From the NCBI RefSeq assembly GCF_917563925.1, contig NZ_CAKJTJ010000004.1, forward strand, positions 150,683 to 214,682: a DNA stretch of 64,000 nucleotides, in the 5' to 3' direction. Both the position numbers and the translations under genes were made by a program. Of this stretch, positions 30,888 through 39,959 are shown piece after piece. Each line of letters begins with the position of its first letter. Position 1 is the stretch's first letter. Source of the stretch: Sutcliffiella rhizosphaerae (GTDB lineage Bacteria; Bacillota; Bacilli; Bacillales; Bacillaceae_I). The notes beneath the pieces are model-generated. The model made no database searches, was not told where the DNA came from, and saw nothing but the letters and a program-made list of their open reading frames with translations.

Positions 30888-31343
30888 ATTAAGAGGTTAT
30901 TTACGGTCTTTTCGTTGTTGGTGTTAGGATTCCATATGGTAAGTTTTCTTGTATTTTGGCAGGACATTCCGAATACCATAGCCATTCATTTTACGAATGG
31001 GGAACCAGATAATTACGGTTCTAAATATTTATTGTTATTTATGCCCGTTATAGGTCTTTTCATGTGGTGGCTATTAGGTAAGTTGACACATAACCCGCAA
31101 AAATTGAATTACATAAATTTAACAGAGAAGAACAAGAAAAAACAATATAGGATGGCAGTGAATATGTTAATTACCATTCAAAACCTATCTTTCATGCTTT
31201 TCCTATTTGCTAATGAAGCACTTTTAAGATATGCTGCAGGCGCTTCTCACCAAGTCTTTTTCGCCCTAAGCTTAGCTTTACTATTCATTATTTTGTTGAC
31301 TCTTTTTTATAACTTAATTTGGGCAACTAGTTTAAAAGAATAA
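30888..31343 (+). CDS. DUF1648-type small membrane protein, probable ATT start
   Basis: Membrane protein of about 151 residues, four helices. DIPNTIAIHFTNGEPDNYGS (about 28-47) is the DUF1648 hallmark, as at the N-terminus of SdpI-like proteins. The frame is open upstream to ATT-AAG-AGG-TTA at 30888, giving MKRLFTVFSLLVLG, the normal beginning for this family, and GGGGGAA lies 7 nt before it. The first standard starts (TTG 30915) would cut into the first helix. Either ATT is used or the ATG has been mutated. Convergent with the ABC permease at 31376. Confidence 0.7.
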   Translation: MKRLFTVFSLLVLGFHMVSFLVFWQDIPNTIAIHFTNGEPDNYGSKYLLLFMPVIGLFMWWLLGKLTHNPQKLNYINLTEKNKKKQYRMAVNMLITIQNLSFMLFLFANEALLRYAAGASHQVFFALSLALLFIILLTLFYNLIWATSLKE

Positions 31344-31373
31344 GTGGGTCAAGGGGACTGTCCCCCCAACCCA
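31344..31373. repeat. REP-like palindrome, copy 7, between convergent gene ends
   Basis: GTGGGTCAAGGGGACTGTCC then CCCCAACCCA. It begins directly after the TAA of the DUF1648 gene and ends 2 nt before the stop of the ABC permease, filling the whole 32-nt convergent gap, so it may act as the bidirectional terminator. Confidence 0.9.
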
Positions 31374-31375
31374 TC

Positions 31376-31990
31376 TTAAAATACTTTCCTCTCGTATAAT
31401 ACCGTAGTAAAGCACCAAGAAATAGCATAGGCTGCCATTATGGCGATGGTAACTGAGGTATATAATGTTGGTGTGGATAAGCTTAGGATAAAGTTAGTAA
31501 CAGCTGATAAATGTTCCGTTGCAAACTGCACAACGGTTGGCCCAACTGCAGCCAAAAGAAGAAAACTAATAATAACTACGGTCGTGATATGACCAGGCTT
31601 GAGTATATAAAATAGCGGAAACGTACAAGCTGCAAACGTTAAGAAAAGACCTGCACCAATGGCAATATCCATAAGGCTAAAAGGCTTGTTGAAAATAGAT
31701 AAGGCAAGGCTTGTCACTCCAATAGCTAACAGCATATAGATAACTGCCCCAAGATAACGGGAAGCAATAATTTCTTTTCGTGTGTAAGGTAAGGAGTTTA
31801 AAAGAATGTTCACCTCTGCTTTTTCATCATAGGCATAGGCGTTAAAGGGAATGAAAATACTTGATACTAGGAAAATAAGCGCCGGATGTGAATCCATAAA
31901 AATGAAAAAAGCAATAAAGGGAACAAACGTTAAAAGTAGTTTTTTCTGTAAGATTACATCACGTCTGATTAAATTAAACAACGCTCCCAC
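31376..31990 (-). CDS. ABC-2 type transporter permease
   Basis: 204-residue permease with six predicted helices, DUF/ABC2_membrane_5-like (LIRRDVILQKKLLLTFVPF, YDEKAEVNILLNSLPYTRKE, SRYLGAVIYM). The ‘LLNSLPYTRKEII’ cytoplasmic loop is characteristic of the small exporters in GntR-ABC operons. It overlaps the ATPase gene by 17 nt and is the third gene in the operon GntR-ATPase-permease. Probable function: export of an antibiotic or envelope-active compound, as with the Ytr and BcrAB-like systems. Confidence 0.88.
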   Translation of the reverse strand: MGALFNLIRRDVILQKKLLLTFVPFIAFFIFMDSHPALIFLVSSIFIPFNAYAYDEKAEVNILLNSLPYTRKEIIASRYLGAVIYMLLAIGVTSLALSIFNKPFSLMDIAIGAGLFLTFAACTFPLFYILKPGHITTVVIISFLLLAAVGPTVVQFATEHLSAVTNFILSLSTPTLYTSVTIAIMAAYAISWCFTTVLYERKVF

Positions 31991-32855
31991 TTCCTTTCAT
32001 GTAATACATAATATCCTCAAGAGATGCCTTTTCAATGACAACTTCCTCACCAAACATTTGTTTCACTTCTTGAATATTACTCGTCAATGCCTTAAATCCT
32101 ATGGTGGATCGGTGAATATGAACAAATGCTTTTTCTGTGTCCCGGTCAAGGAGCTCGTTTCCACCTTTTACAATGGCATAGTTATCAGCTACTTCGTGAA
32201 TAGATTGATTAAATACTAGTTTCCCATCTTGAATAAAGGCGATATAGTCGGCAATTCGATCTAAGTCAGTTGTAATATGAGTGGAAAAGAATATGGTCCG
32301 ACTTCCATCAAGCATTAACTCCTGCAAGAGGTCTAGCAGCTCTCTTCGAAAAATAGGATCTAATCCTGCAGTTGGTTCATCCATGATAATAAGCTTGGCA
32401 TCATGAGACAGCGCAAGAGCTAAGGAAGCTTTCATTTGCATTCCTTTTGAAAAGCTTTTAATTGGTTTGTTAAGAGGTAGTTGAAATTTTTCTATATATT
32501 GATTGAAGGTAGCATCGTCCCAGTGTTTATAGGCAGGACCAACTATACGCTTAATATCCTTCAGATTCATTCCTTCATAAAAAACATTTCCATCGTAAAC
32601 AAAGCCAATCTGCTCTTTAATTTTTTTCTCATGCGTTTTGTAATCTAATCCAAAAAGCTTTACCTCTCCACTATCTGGTCGTAGTAAATTCATCATCATT
32701 TTAATGGTCGTAGATTTACCAGCACCATTTGCCCCAATAAAACCGGTTACGTATCCTTGCTTCACTTTTAGGTTAATGTTGTTAACAGAAAATCCCGTAA
32801 ATGTTTTAGTTACATCTTTTAATTCTACTACATGCTCCATATTTTCACTCCTCAT
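31974..32855 (-). CDS. ABC transporter ATP-binding protein
   Basis: 293-residue ATPase. Walker A GANGAGKSTT (about 39-48), signature SFSKGMQMKASLALAL (about 139), Walker B LIIMDEPTAGLDP, switch HITTDLDR, and a C-terminal extension (about 220-293) with a helical Ile/Leu-rich region. Overlaps the GntR gene by 11 nt. Signature is SKGM rather than SGGQ, a form common to BcrA/YtrB-type exporters. Pairs with the 31376 permease. Confidence 0.94.
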   Translation of the reverse strand: MRSENMEHVVELKDVTKTFTGFSVNNINLKVKQGYVTGFIGANGAGKSTTIKMMMNLLRPDSGEVKLFGLDYKTHEKKIKEQIGFVYDGNVFYEGMNLKDIKRIVGPAYKHWDDATFNQYIEKFQLPLNKPIKSFSKGMQMKASLALALSHDAKLIIMDEPTAGLDPIFRRELLDLLQELMLDGSRTIFFSTHITTDLDRIADYIAFIQDGKLVFNQSIHEVADNYAIVKGGNELLDRDTEKAFVHIHRSTIGFKALTSNIQEVKQMFGEEVVIEKASLEDIMYYMKGSGSVV

Positions 32856-33216
32856 ACAGTATTGTCATTAGCTCTTGCAATTCATCAAAGGTTAGCCCGA
32901 TCTCTCTGCTGTTTGCGATGACCGCACTCAATTGCTCTTCAATCACTTTGAGTTTCTTTTCCCTGATGACCTCTAAATTCTGCTCTGCGACAAAAGACCC
33001 TTTACCAACGATGGAATAAATAAACCCTGCTTTCTCCAGTTCCTCATAGGCACGCTTTGTTGTTATCACACTGATCTGTAAATCCTTAGCAAGCTGACGT
33101 ATCGAAGGCAAAGCCGTTCCCTCCTGAAGATCACCTGCTAAAATAGCCGTTTTAACCTGAGTGGTGATCTGCTCATATATCGGCTCCTTGGAACTATTAG
33201 AAATTATTATTCGCAT
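32845..33216 (-). CDS. GntR family transcriptional regulator (YtrA subfamily)
   Basis: 123-residue regulator: winged HTH of the GntR type (EPIYEQITTQVKTAILAGDL, LPSIRQLAKDLQISVITTKR, GFIYSIVGKGSFVAEQN) and a short C-terminal helical tail instead of a metabolite-binding domain, which defines the YtrA subfamily that controls ABC exporter operons. First gene of its operon. A large dyad at 33241-33283 is the likely operator. Confidence 0.93.
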   Translation of the reverse strand: MRIIISNSSKEPIYEQITTQVKTAILAGDLQEGTALPSIRQLAKDLQISVITTKRAYEELEKAGFIYSIVGKGSFVAEQNLEVIREKKLKVIEEQLSAVIANSREIGLTFDELQELMTILYEE

Positions 33217-33240
33217 TCTTATCCCTCTTTTTCAATGGGT

Positions 33241-33283
33241 GTGTATATATTGTATATATAACATATACACATTATATACACAC
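33241..33283. promoter_or_regulatory. Candidate GntR (YtrA-type) operator/promoter
   Basis: GTGTATAT (33241-33248) and ATATACAC (33263-33270) are inverted repeats with 14 bp between, and TATACACAC (33275-33283) gives a second overlapping half-site. It lies just upstream of the GntR gene start. Confidence 0.6.
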
Positions 33284-33398
33284 CTTTAAACATTGTGCAA
33301 GTGGATTGTGATTCGGAAGGAGAGTTCGCGGTCATTAAAAAGGGGACGTCCATATTTAATAGTTACAAAAGCTTTATTGCCTGGGGGTTATTTTCTTT

Positions 33399-33602
33399 TT
33401 TGAGTGCCCGAATTTCTCGTTTTGCTGTTTTTCGGGCACTTAATTTCCTTTAAGTACCCGAGTTTCTCACTTTGCTGTTTTCCGGGCACTTAATTTTCAT
33501 TTGAGTGCCCGCTTTTTTCATTTTGCTATTTTCCGGGCACTCAATTTTCTTTTGAATTCCCGAATTTCTCATTTTGCTGTTTACAAGCACTTAATTCCCT
33601 TT
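33399..33602. repeat. Four tandem copies of a 50-51 bp repeat with internal inverted repeats
   Basis: Units start at 33399, 33449, 33500 and 33551. Each contains AGTGCCCG ... CGGGCACT (an inverted repeat about 21 nt apart), TTTCTC and TTTGCTGTTT; the fourth is decayed (GAATTCCCG, ACAAGCACT). It lies in a 637-bp gap (33217-33853) which otherwise contains only the GntR operator and a REP copy. Confidence 0.9.
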
Positions 33603-33807
33603 TATTCATGTTGCACACCTTGGCATTACAATAAATATTTTTAATAGAGGAAGGATCACCTCCAGACCCCTCGCCCCATTAGCACAACTCCCAAATCACG
33701 TCATAAAATAACGTGTACTCTTTCTTCTTTGAATTCATAAGAGTTTTGTACTAAAATAGATTAGTGAGAATGATTATCAAAATCAAAATGCTAATAAGTG
33801 GTCAGAG

Positions 33808-33837
33808 GTGGGGCATAGGGACTGTCCCCTCTACCCA
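33808..33837. repeat. REP-like palindrome, copy 8
   Basis: GGTGGGGCATAGGGACTGTC then CCCTCTACCCA, degenerate. It lies 16 nt upstream of the nitroreductase start codon. Confidence 0.8.
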
Positions 33838-33853
33838 TTTAGGAGGACTTCCA

Positions 33854-34415
33854 ATGGAAAAGAAAAAATCAAACATAGCAGAGATTATTCGCGAGCGTCG
33901 TTCGATAAAAGCTGGATACACGGATAAGGAAGTGACAGAGGAAACAGTTCTTGGGCTATTGGATGATGCAATTTGGGCACCGAACCATGGACTGCGAGAG
34001 CCATGGCGGTTTATTTTTGTATCATCTTCTGAGAAGCAAGGATTTGTGGAGGATTTAGTCAAAACATTTCCAGCAGAAATGCAGGAAAACAGAAGAAATT
34101 ATTTTAGCCAGCCAGCAGCATTTCCTTATTGTAATAATGAAAGAGGATCCAAGGCAAAAGCAATGGGAAGAGAATTTTGGTGCAGTCAGCTCATTGATTC
34201 AAAACTTTCAATTGCTTGCATGGGAACAAAAGCTTGGGGTTGTTTGGAAAACAAATCCTCATATTTATGATCCGAAGGTGCACAAACTACTTGGGGTCCA
34301 ACCAGGAGAGAAAATCGTTGGATTCCTTCACTTAGGATATTTTGAAAATGTACCTCTAAAAAGAGAACGAACATCAGCAACTGAGAAGGTGACAGTTTAT
34401 AAAAGTGGGTCGTAG
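33854..34415 (+). pseudogene. Nitroreductase family gene, frameshifted
   Basis: Start ATG 33854 behind GGAGGACTTCCA. The first frame reads ERRSIKAGYTDKEVTEETV, PNHGLREPWRFIFVSS (nitroreductase FMN-binding features) up to SQPAAF near 34125. The next frame continues with FLIVIMKEDPRQKQWEENFG and LGVQPGEKIVGFLHLGYFE, the usual second half. Removing one T in CATTTCC at about 34122-34126 restores AAFLIVIMKEDP. It would code for about 186 residues of an oxygen-insensitive FMN/NADPH reductase-like enzyme. The last codons and the stop come from REP copy 9. Likely nonfunctional if the base is real. Confidence 0.82.
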
Positions 34416-34435
34416 GGACTGTCCCCCCGATCCAC
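34405..34435. repeat. REP-like palindrome, copy 9 (overlaps nitroreductase stop)
   Basis: GTGGGTCGTAGGGACTGTCC then CCCCGATCCAC. The stop codon TAG of the nitroreductase is part of the element, and its right edge touches the stop of the acetyltransferase at 34435. Confidence 0.9.
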
Positions 34436-34869
34436 TAACACCATTCCATTAAATATTCCCCATGACCTGTGTTTTCATCTAGTAGTGTTTCTTTTATAAG
34501 AAAACCGTTCTTTTCATAAAATCGTATTGCGGATTTGTTTTCTTTATAAACCTTTAAGGAAATGGTAGAGTATTTGCCTTTAATAAATTGTAGCAGTTCT
34601 CTTCCATAGCCATTCCCTTGATACACAGGGTCAATAAATAGTGCTGCTAAGTAATTGTCTACCATTGAAACAAACCCAGCGACCTCGTTTTCATGGTATA
34701 TAACATAGGATTGTGCCATTGGAATGTACTTATCTCGCATCTCCTGTTTTTGGGCGAGCCAATAGTTACTGTCAATAAAACTATGTGATTGCACAGAACC
34801 CCGGTACCATATTTCCGTTATAGTATCTACCTCGTATTGCTTTAACATTTCGATTTTCAAGCTTCTCAT
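34435..34869 (-). CDS. GNAT family N-acetyltransferase
   Basis: 144-residue acetyltransferase. Strand AGFVSMVDNYLAALFIDPVYQ, then acetyl-CoA pyrophosphate loop QGNGYGRELLQFI (Q/RxxGxG/A, about 90-102) and VYKENKSAIRFYEKNGF. This is the classical GNAT motif A/B arrangement. It is convergent with the nitroreductase. Substrate unknown. ATG with weak upstream sequence. Confidence 0.88.
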   Translation of the reverse strand: MRSLKIEMLKQYEVDTITEIWYRGSVQSHSFIDSNYWLAQKQEMRDKYIPMAQSYVIYHENEVAGFVSMVDNYLAALFIDPVYQGNGYGRELLQFIKGKYSTISLKVYKENKSAIRFYEKNGFLIKETLLDENTGHGEYLMEWC

Positions 34870-34923
34870 CCTTTAATGAATTTTTAATACTATTATGCTA
34901 TCAAACAAACTCCCATCGCAAAT

Positions 34924-34958
34924 AAAAAAAACCGCCAGCATTCATCTACTGACGGTTT
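34924..34958 (-). terminator. Terminator of the peptide ABC operon
   Basis: On the minus strand AACCGTCAG and CTGGCGGTT pair with a G-T, followed by a T8 run (TTTTTTTTATT). It ends transcription arriving from the binding protein gene. Confidence 0.88.
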
Positions 34959-34989
34959 GTGGGTCGTGGGGACTGTCCCCCCAACCCAC
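34959..34989. repeat. REP-like palindrome, copy 10
   Basis: GTGGGTCGTGGGGACTGTCC then CCCCAACCCAC, directly after the stop of the permuted binding protein gene (34990). Confidence 0.92.
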
Positions 34990-36801
34990 TTATCGGTTAT
35001 GGTACTTACTCAAAAACTCCCGCACTTTTTCCGGATCTGCTACTAATTCATTACCTGTATCTACTAGCGGGCTTACGGTTGATACGGCTTTTTTCTTGTT
35101 GTTTTGATAGAAGCTGATGATTTCATCCTGATTGATGGAGTACAGGATTGCTTTTCTTAAGTCTTCGCTGTTGGAAACTTCACGATTTTCTGTGTTAAAG
35201 AGAAGATAGATGACAGCGTTACTATCATTCTTTTGTAAATAAAGCTTTTCATCGTTTTCTACTAGGTCATATTTTGTTTCAGGAACTCCATTGAATAAAT
35301 GAATTTCGCCATTTCTTAATGCTGATAAAGCACTGTCCGGATCCTGAATGAATTTTACGATGACAGTTGAGATGTTCGCTTCATTGTCAGTTCCAGGCAT
35401 ATAGGCTGGGTTTTTCAAGAAGGTTGCTTCATAATCGTCTTTGCTTTTTAAGATGTATGGACCACTTGCATATAAATGGTTGTCAAATTGTGCACCTTCT
35501 GTAACCGTGTTTTGATCTCCATAAGGAATATCGGTTGTAGGGTCGAAGCTTGCAACATCATATGTGTTGATATTTTCAACCTGCTGTTTCGAAACAATTC
35601 CTGCTGATTGGTGGGCTAAGTAATTTAGCACCTGCGGGAATGGTTTGGAGGTTGTCACCTTCACCACCTGGTATTTTCCTTCTTGATTGTTTGCATCATT
35701 TTTGTCTGTCACTAGCTCGCCAATTTTCGCATCAATGCCTTGTTCCAGTGCTTCTCTTACGGTTCCTTCTCCACCGGACTGTTGGGTAGAATCCAATACG
35801 GAAAGGTCTGTTACAAGCTCTGCATCTTGAATGTGCTCATGCAAACTGTATGTGCGATGATCTGGGACGGATTCTGCATTGCTTGCACGTTGTAAAGAGA
35901 ATATAACATCATCTGCCCCAACGCGCTCCCCTGTATCTTCCGCTTTCTCATCTGTAATTTTGGCAAAATTAATATCATCTCTCAGCAGGAAGAAATACTC
36001 TGAATTTCCATCTGCGATTACATGATTTCTTGATAGGGAGCCATCAGAGGTGACTACATCATCATCTGTTAAATTAACTAACCGAACATACATATTTGTA
36101 TTTAGCGTATTGATAGATCCATCGTTCCCTTTGATCGGATCGAGGGAGGTGAGTGTTCCAATCGCTTGTTGTGTAACAAGCGGGGTGGAGTCTCTTTTAC
36201 TTGTATCCTGATAATCTATCGTTTCCCATGCGACTGCACGTGATTTTGCAAGTCGAACGGTTTCTTCTTTCAGGATTTCCGTGTTTACTCCCTGCGCTTT
36301 AAAGGAGTTGTAAAGTGGTGCAATATATGCCTGGTCAAACACAAGGCGCTGCTCTAATTCTTTGTAGGTAGTGGCAAATTCTTCAGGTGTTTCTGTACTT
36401 GCCTGATCAATTAATCGATCAACCTCTTCATCAGACATTATGCTGTTTGCTCCCTCTGATTTAAACAGGGCACGAACGGCATAGTCTGGATTACCCGTTA
36501 CCGTGGTCCAGCTAGAGTGAGCGATATCATAGTTACCTGCATCCTTTTGGGCAGTAAAGCTTCCATAGTCAGGCTGAATGTTCAGCTTCACCTTAAAGCC
36601 ATTTTTCTCTAACTGATCTCGTACTATGTTCAAGTCATCCTCTGAGCTTGCCATTCCCAACACTTCAATTTCTACTGCCTCGTTCGTGTTGGCCACTCCA
36701 TCATTTGCTTTTTCTTCCTCACTGACACTTGATTTTGTATTGATGCATCCAGATAAAACCAACAGCACAATCATTAAAAAAGTTACATACGTTTTCTTCA
36801 A
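34990..36801 (-). CDS. Peptide ABC transporter substrate-binding lipoprotein, apparently circularly permuted
   Basis: 603-residue SBP_bac_5-type lipoprotein (lipobox VLSGC, residues 15-19). Its segment order is unusual. Residues about 43-175 carry what is normally the C-terminal part: EIEVLGMASSEDDLNIVRDQ, GNPDYAVRALF, DEEVDRLIDQASTETPEEF, APLYNSFKAQGV. Residues about 205-590 carry the usual N-terminal part: GTLTSLDPIKG, the lobe with GADDVIFSLQRASN, LRKAILYSINQDEII and finally DPEKVREFLSKYHNR, which normally precedes the segment now at the front. The join lies at the natural loop. It is the last gene of the operon with two long permeases. Substrate unknown; peptide by family. Confidence 0.86.
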   Translation of the reverse strand: MKKTYVTFLMIVLLVLSGCINTKSSVSEEEKANDGVANTNEAVEIEVLGMASSEDDLNIVRDQLEKNGFKVKLNIQPDYGSFTAQKDAGNYDIAHSSWTTVTGNPDYAVRALFKSEGANSIMSDEEVDRLIDQASTETPEEFATTYKELEQRLVFDQAYIAPLYNSFKAQGVNTEILKEETVRLAKSRAVAWETIDYQDTSKRDSTPLVTQQAIGTLTSLDPIKGNDGSINTLNTNMYVRLVNLTDDDVVTSDGSLSRNHVIADGNSEYFFLLRDDINFAKITDEKAEDTGERVGADDVIFSLQRASNAESVPDHRTYSLHEHIQDAELVTDLSVLDSTQQSGGEGTVREALEQGIDAKIGELVTDKNDANNQEGKYQVVKVTTSKPFPQVLNYLAHQSAGIVSKQQVENINTYDVASFDPTTDIPYGDQNTVTEGAQFDNHLYASGPYILKSKDDYEATFLKNPAYMPGTDNEANISTVIVKFIQDPDSALSALRNGEIHLFNGVPETKYDLVENDEKLYLQKNDSNAVIYLLFNTENREVSNSEDLRKAILYSINQDEIISFYQNNKKKAVSTVSPLVDTGNELVADPEKVREFLSKYHNR

Positions 36802-36826
36802 AAAGATCTCCTCCTACTTAAAATAA

Positions 36827-38338
36827 TTAATCAACTTTCGGGTCTAAGGCATCTCTTAATCCATCACCAAGAAAATTAAATGAAAGAACTAACAGGATAA
36901 TAGCTACACCGGGGTAGATCGCTAAATAAGAGTGCGACTCTAAATAAGTACTTCCTACCTTTAAAATATTTCCCCATTCTGGTATGTGAGGTCCAATTCC
37001 TAAACCAAGAAAGCTTAAACTGCTTGTGGCAATTACCGCTCCACCGACCGTTAAGGAAGATTTCACAATCATCGGTGCCATGGAGTTTGGGACAATTTCT
37101 CGAAAAATGATGGAGGTATTACTAGCACCAAGTGCACGCGCGGATTCCACATATTCATAATTCGATACCATCAGGACGTTCGCACGCATCGTTCTTGCAT
37201 ATGTCGGTATGGCGCCAACGCTTAATGCGATGATTAACGTAGTCGTGCTGGAGCCAAATGCTGCGATAATAACGATCGCCAGTAAAATACCGGGAATGGC
37301 ATAAAGGATATCCAATATGCGCATGATGATATTGTCCGTATGACGGCCATAGTACCCTGATATCGCCCCAAGTGCTCCACCAATTACAAACGGAATGAAT
37401 GTGGACACAATTCCAACAATTAGAGAAATTCTCGCTCCGAACACAATCCTCGAAAAAAGGTCTCGGCCAAAGTTATCTGTGCCTAGTGGATAGGCAAGAC
37501 TTGGCGCTTGCAAAAGGGCTCCATAATTATTTTCTACTGCAAGGCTATAATCAAAGGTAAAATAGCTACAAATAGAAATCGAAAAGGCAAAAACAATAAA
37601 AAACATCCCTATCATGGAAGTCGTATTTGCGGATATCTTCTTTAAAACTGAATAAAATGCTTGGTTGACCGCCCTGTCTATTCCATATCGTTTCTTCAAA
37701 ATAAAATAGCCGGTCAGAAGCGCAAAAAGATTTCCGGTAATCGCCGTGATAAAAAGGACAATAGCGATAGGAACTGCTAACTTTTTTTGTCTTTCCAATA
37801 CGTCAAATGCCAATGCTCCTAAGGTAACAAGATAGATAAATAGAATAATTAACAATAAGAGCATGGCGATTGGAAAGCTGTCTGACACATAAGGTTTAAA
37901 GAGATTTAATGATGAAATTCCAATAATAAATAACTGCGTCACAAGCATATAGATTGCATACACATACTCTGGTGTAACCTTTCTTTTTACCAGCAGGAAC
38001 CCCGCAATTGCCGTGAACAGATTACCTGTTAAAAGACTTACAATTTGGATGATTCCTAATTTCCTAGTAGCGGGGCGTACAATCCCAGCTGTTCGTAAAT
38101 CATGTCTAACTTTCCACCAGATTACTAGTTGAATCAGGGTAAAAAGCGCAAAAAATGCCGTAACAAACATCCGCACTGAATCCACTACAAATGGCTGAAA
38201 GTCTACACTAATCACAAGGAACAGGAATGTAACTACGAGTGACATAACAAACGCAAACCCTGCTTGCTTATATTCTGCAGAAAGCTTCAACGAATGGGAT
38301 TTCACATACTCTGGTACCTGCTGCATTTCTGCTTTCAT
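36827..38338 (-). CDS. Peptide ABC transporter permease (DppC/OppC type) with long N-terminal membrane extension
   Basis: 503-residue permease. The standard OppC/DppC core starts around residue 240 ([13 protein letters not shown]) with [41 protein letters not shown], and the EAA loop [20 protein letters not shown] (about 405-425). The first 235 residues are an extra region with about six membrane helices (for example ASFVMSL-type at 27-50, [19 protein letters not shown]) not found in ordinary 300-residue permeases. It is 16 nt from the DppB-like gene. The extension may add interaction or stability functions. Confidence 0.88.
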   Translation of the reverse strand: MKAEMQQVPEYVKSHSLKLSAEYKQAGFAFVMSLVVTFLFLVISVDFQPFVVDSVRMFVTAFFALFTLIQLVIWWKVRHDLRTAGIVRPATRKLGIIQIVSLLTGNLFTAIAGFLLVKRKVTPEYVYAIYMLVTQLFIIGISSLNLFKPYVSDSFPIAMLLLLIILFIYLVTLGALAFDVLERQKKLAVPIAIVLFITAITGNLFALLTGYFILKKRYGIDRAVNQAFYSVLKKISANTTSMIGMFFIVFAFSISICSYFTFDYSLAVENNYGALLQAPSLAYPLGTDNFGRDLFSRIVFGARISLIVGIVSTFIPFVIGGALGAISGYYGRHTDNIIMRILDILYAIPGILLAIVIIAAFGSSTTTLIIALSVGAIPTYARTMRANVLMVSNYEYVESARALGASNTSIIFREIVPNSMAPMIVKSSLTVGGAVIATSSLSFLGLGIGPHIPEWGNILKVGSTYLESHSYLAIYPGVAIILLVLSFNFLGDGLRDALDPKVD

Positions 38339-38354
38339 GGCATCACCTGCTTTA

Positions 38355-39827
38355 CTAATGTTTCATTTTTGTCCGAATGCGTGGATCAAAAAACGCATAA
38401 AGGACATCTATGAGTAAATTGACTAGCGAAATGGTAATAGCGATATATACAACTCCCCCCATTACACTGGGGATATCCGGAATAAATTGCTTATCGACGA
38501 TGAAGCTCCCAAGTCCACTAATATTGAAAACCTTTTCGGTAACTGCTGCTCCTCCAAGCATCCCGCCGAACAACAAGCCTATCACGGTAATTATGGGGAT
38601 CATGGCATTTCTTACACCATGCTTCCAAAGAACGCGCTGCTTCGTTAATCCTTTTGCTTTCGCCGTTACCATATAATCCTCATGAATGATTTCGAGTGTG
38701 GACGATCTCGTCATCCTTGCAATAGATGCAGTGAGTGCAGTACCTAACACAACAGCAGGCATGATAATCGACAGCCAATTATTCGGACTGAAGGTCGCAG
38801 GTAGCCATTGTAGTTTAATAGAGAAGTTAAGAATGAAAATTAAGCCCTGCCAAAAGTTTGGGATGGATAATCCAATCAGTGCGATGAACATAAACGTATA
38901 GTCGAAAAAGGAATTCGGCTTAGTAGCAGCTATAATGCCAATGGGAATTGCGATCATGATTGCCATCAGCAAAGAAAGTACTGCTAACACCATGGTGATC
39001 GGAAATCTTCGCATAATACTGTCGACCACATCCTCATTTCCGGTAAACGACTTTCCAAGGTCAAACGTGACAATTCCTTTCAGAGCATTCCAAAGCTGAA
39101 CGAAGTATGGCTGATCCAACCCATAAAGGTGGTTAAAAGCAGCAATCTGCTCCCGGGTGGCTGACTCTCCTAATATATTTGCTGCAGGATTAAAGGGAGA
39201 TATGTACAGAATGGTAAACACCAAAAACGCCACTCCTATTACAACAAACACACTCATCGCCAATCTTTCACCAATGAACTTTATGTAGGGGTTTCCTAAC
39301 AAGTAAAGAAGCACATACATGATTAACCCTGGAACAAACGTGAGGAGGACAAACCTTCTATTCTCCAATAACTCAGTAAAGGTAGTGTCAAAGGTCACCC
39401 TTTGCTTCCCCGCAGTTTGCAAAAGCTTTGCCACTTCCGCATTGATCTCCTTCTGATAAGTTTCATTTGCCCAGCGCATTGCCTCTTTAGAGATGTTTTC
39501 TGAATGAGACACTTGTTGAAAAAAGCTTTGCTTCCGCTGATGCTGAAGTTTGTACGTAGCTGCCAGCTGTTCAAACCTTCCCTTTTCCTCGAAAGATTTT
39601 TTTACTTTTTCATACATCTTTAAATAAGGATCCTCTTTCTTTTTGATTACGTACAACAAGGCAACGATTAGCACAACAGGAAATCCAACCACGTATACAA
39701 GCCATCTATAAACAGGGGCAAGACAGAGCTTTTCATAGCTTTGTTGTAATCCATTGCCAGCTTTAGTTGATGATGTCAGGTGCTTTTGATTTTGACTTTT
39801 TACAGCTTCCATTAGAAGAAAATTCAC
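38355..39827 (-). CDS. Peptide ABC transporter permease (DppB/OppB type) with N-terminal extension
   Basis: 490-residue permease. The conserved core begins near residue 185 ([20 protein letters not shown]), followed by [35 protein letters not shown] and the EAA loop [20 protein letters not shown] (about 395-415). The N-terminal 180 residues hold a helix near 40-60 ([20 protein letters not shown]), a long Lys/Gln-rich soluble part and a second helix. Ordinary OppB proteins are about 310 residues. It is the first gene of the operon and is divergent from the fused ATPase gene (39960). Confidence 0.88.
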   Translation of the reverse strand: MNFLLMEAVKSQNQKHLTSSTKAGNGLQQSYEKLCLAPVYRWLVYVVGFPVVLIVALLYVIKKKEDPYLKMYEKVKKSFEEKGRFEQLAATYKLQHQRKQSFFQQVSHSENISKEAMRWANETYQKEINAEVAKLLQTAGKQRVTFDTTFTELLENRRFVLLTFVPGLIMYVLLYLLGNPYIKFIGERLAMSVFVVIGVAFLVFTILYISPFNPAANILGESATREQIAAFNHLYGLDQPYFVQLWNALKGIVTFDLGKSFTGNEDVVDSIMRRFPITMVLAVLSLLMAIMIAIPIGIIAATKPNSFFDYTFMFIALIGLSIPNFWQGLIFILNFSIKLQWLPATFSPNNWLSIIMPAVVLGTALTASIARMTRSSTLEIIHEDYMVTAKAKGLTKQRVLWKHGVRNAMIPIITVIGLLFGGMLGGAAVTEKVFNISGLGSFIVDKQFIPDIPSVMGGVVYIAITISLVNLLIDVLYAFFDPRIRTKMKH

Positions 39828-39959
39828 CCCCTCACTTTAAATTGCTAAATTCCGATAGGTATAGTATAGTTTAAATCATATTTATTACAAGATAAAAAAT
39901 TCATTTTTTTAAAACTATTTTTTTCCATAAAAAGTAAACAAAACTAATTCGGATGGTGG

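Noticed and set aside
33399-33602. CRISPR array
   Set aside because: Spacers are not unique, repeats are not exact and no cas genes exist; the units are whole tandem duplicates.
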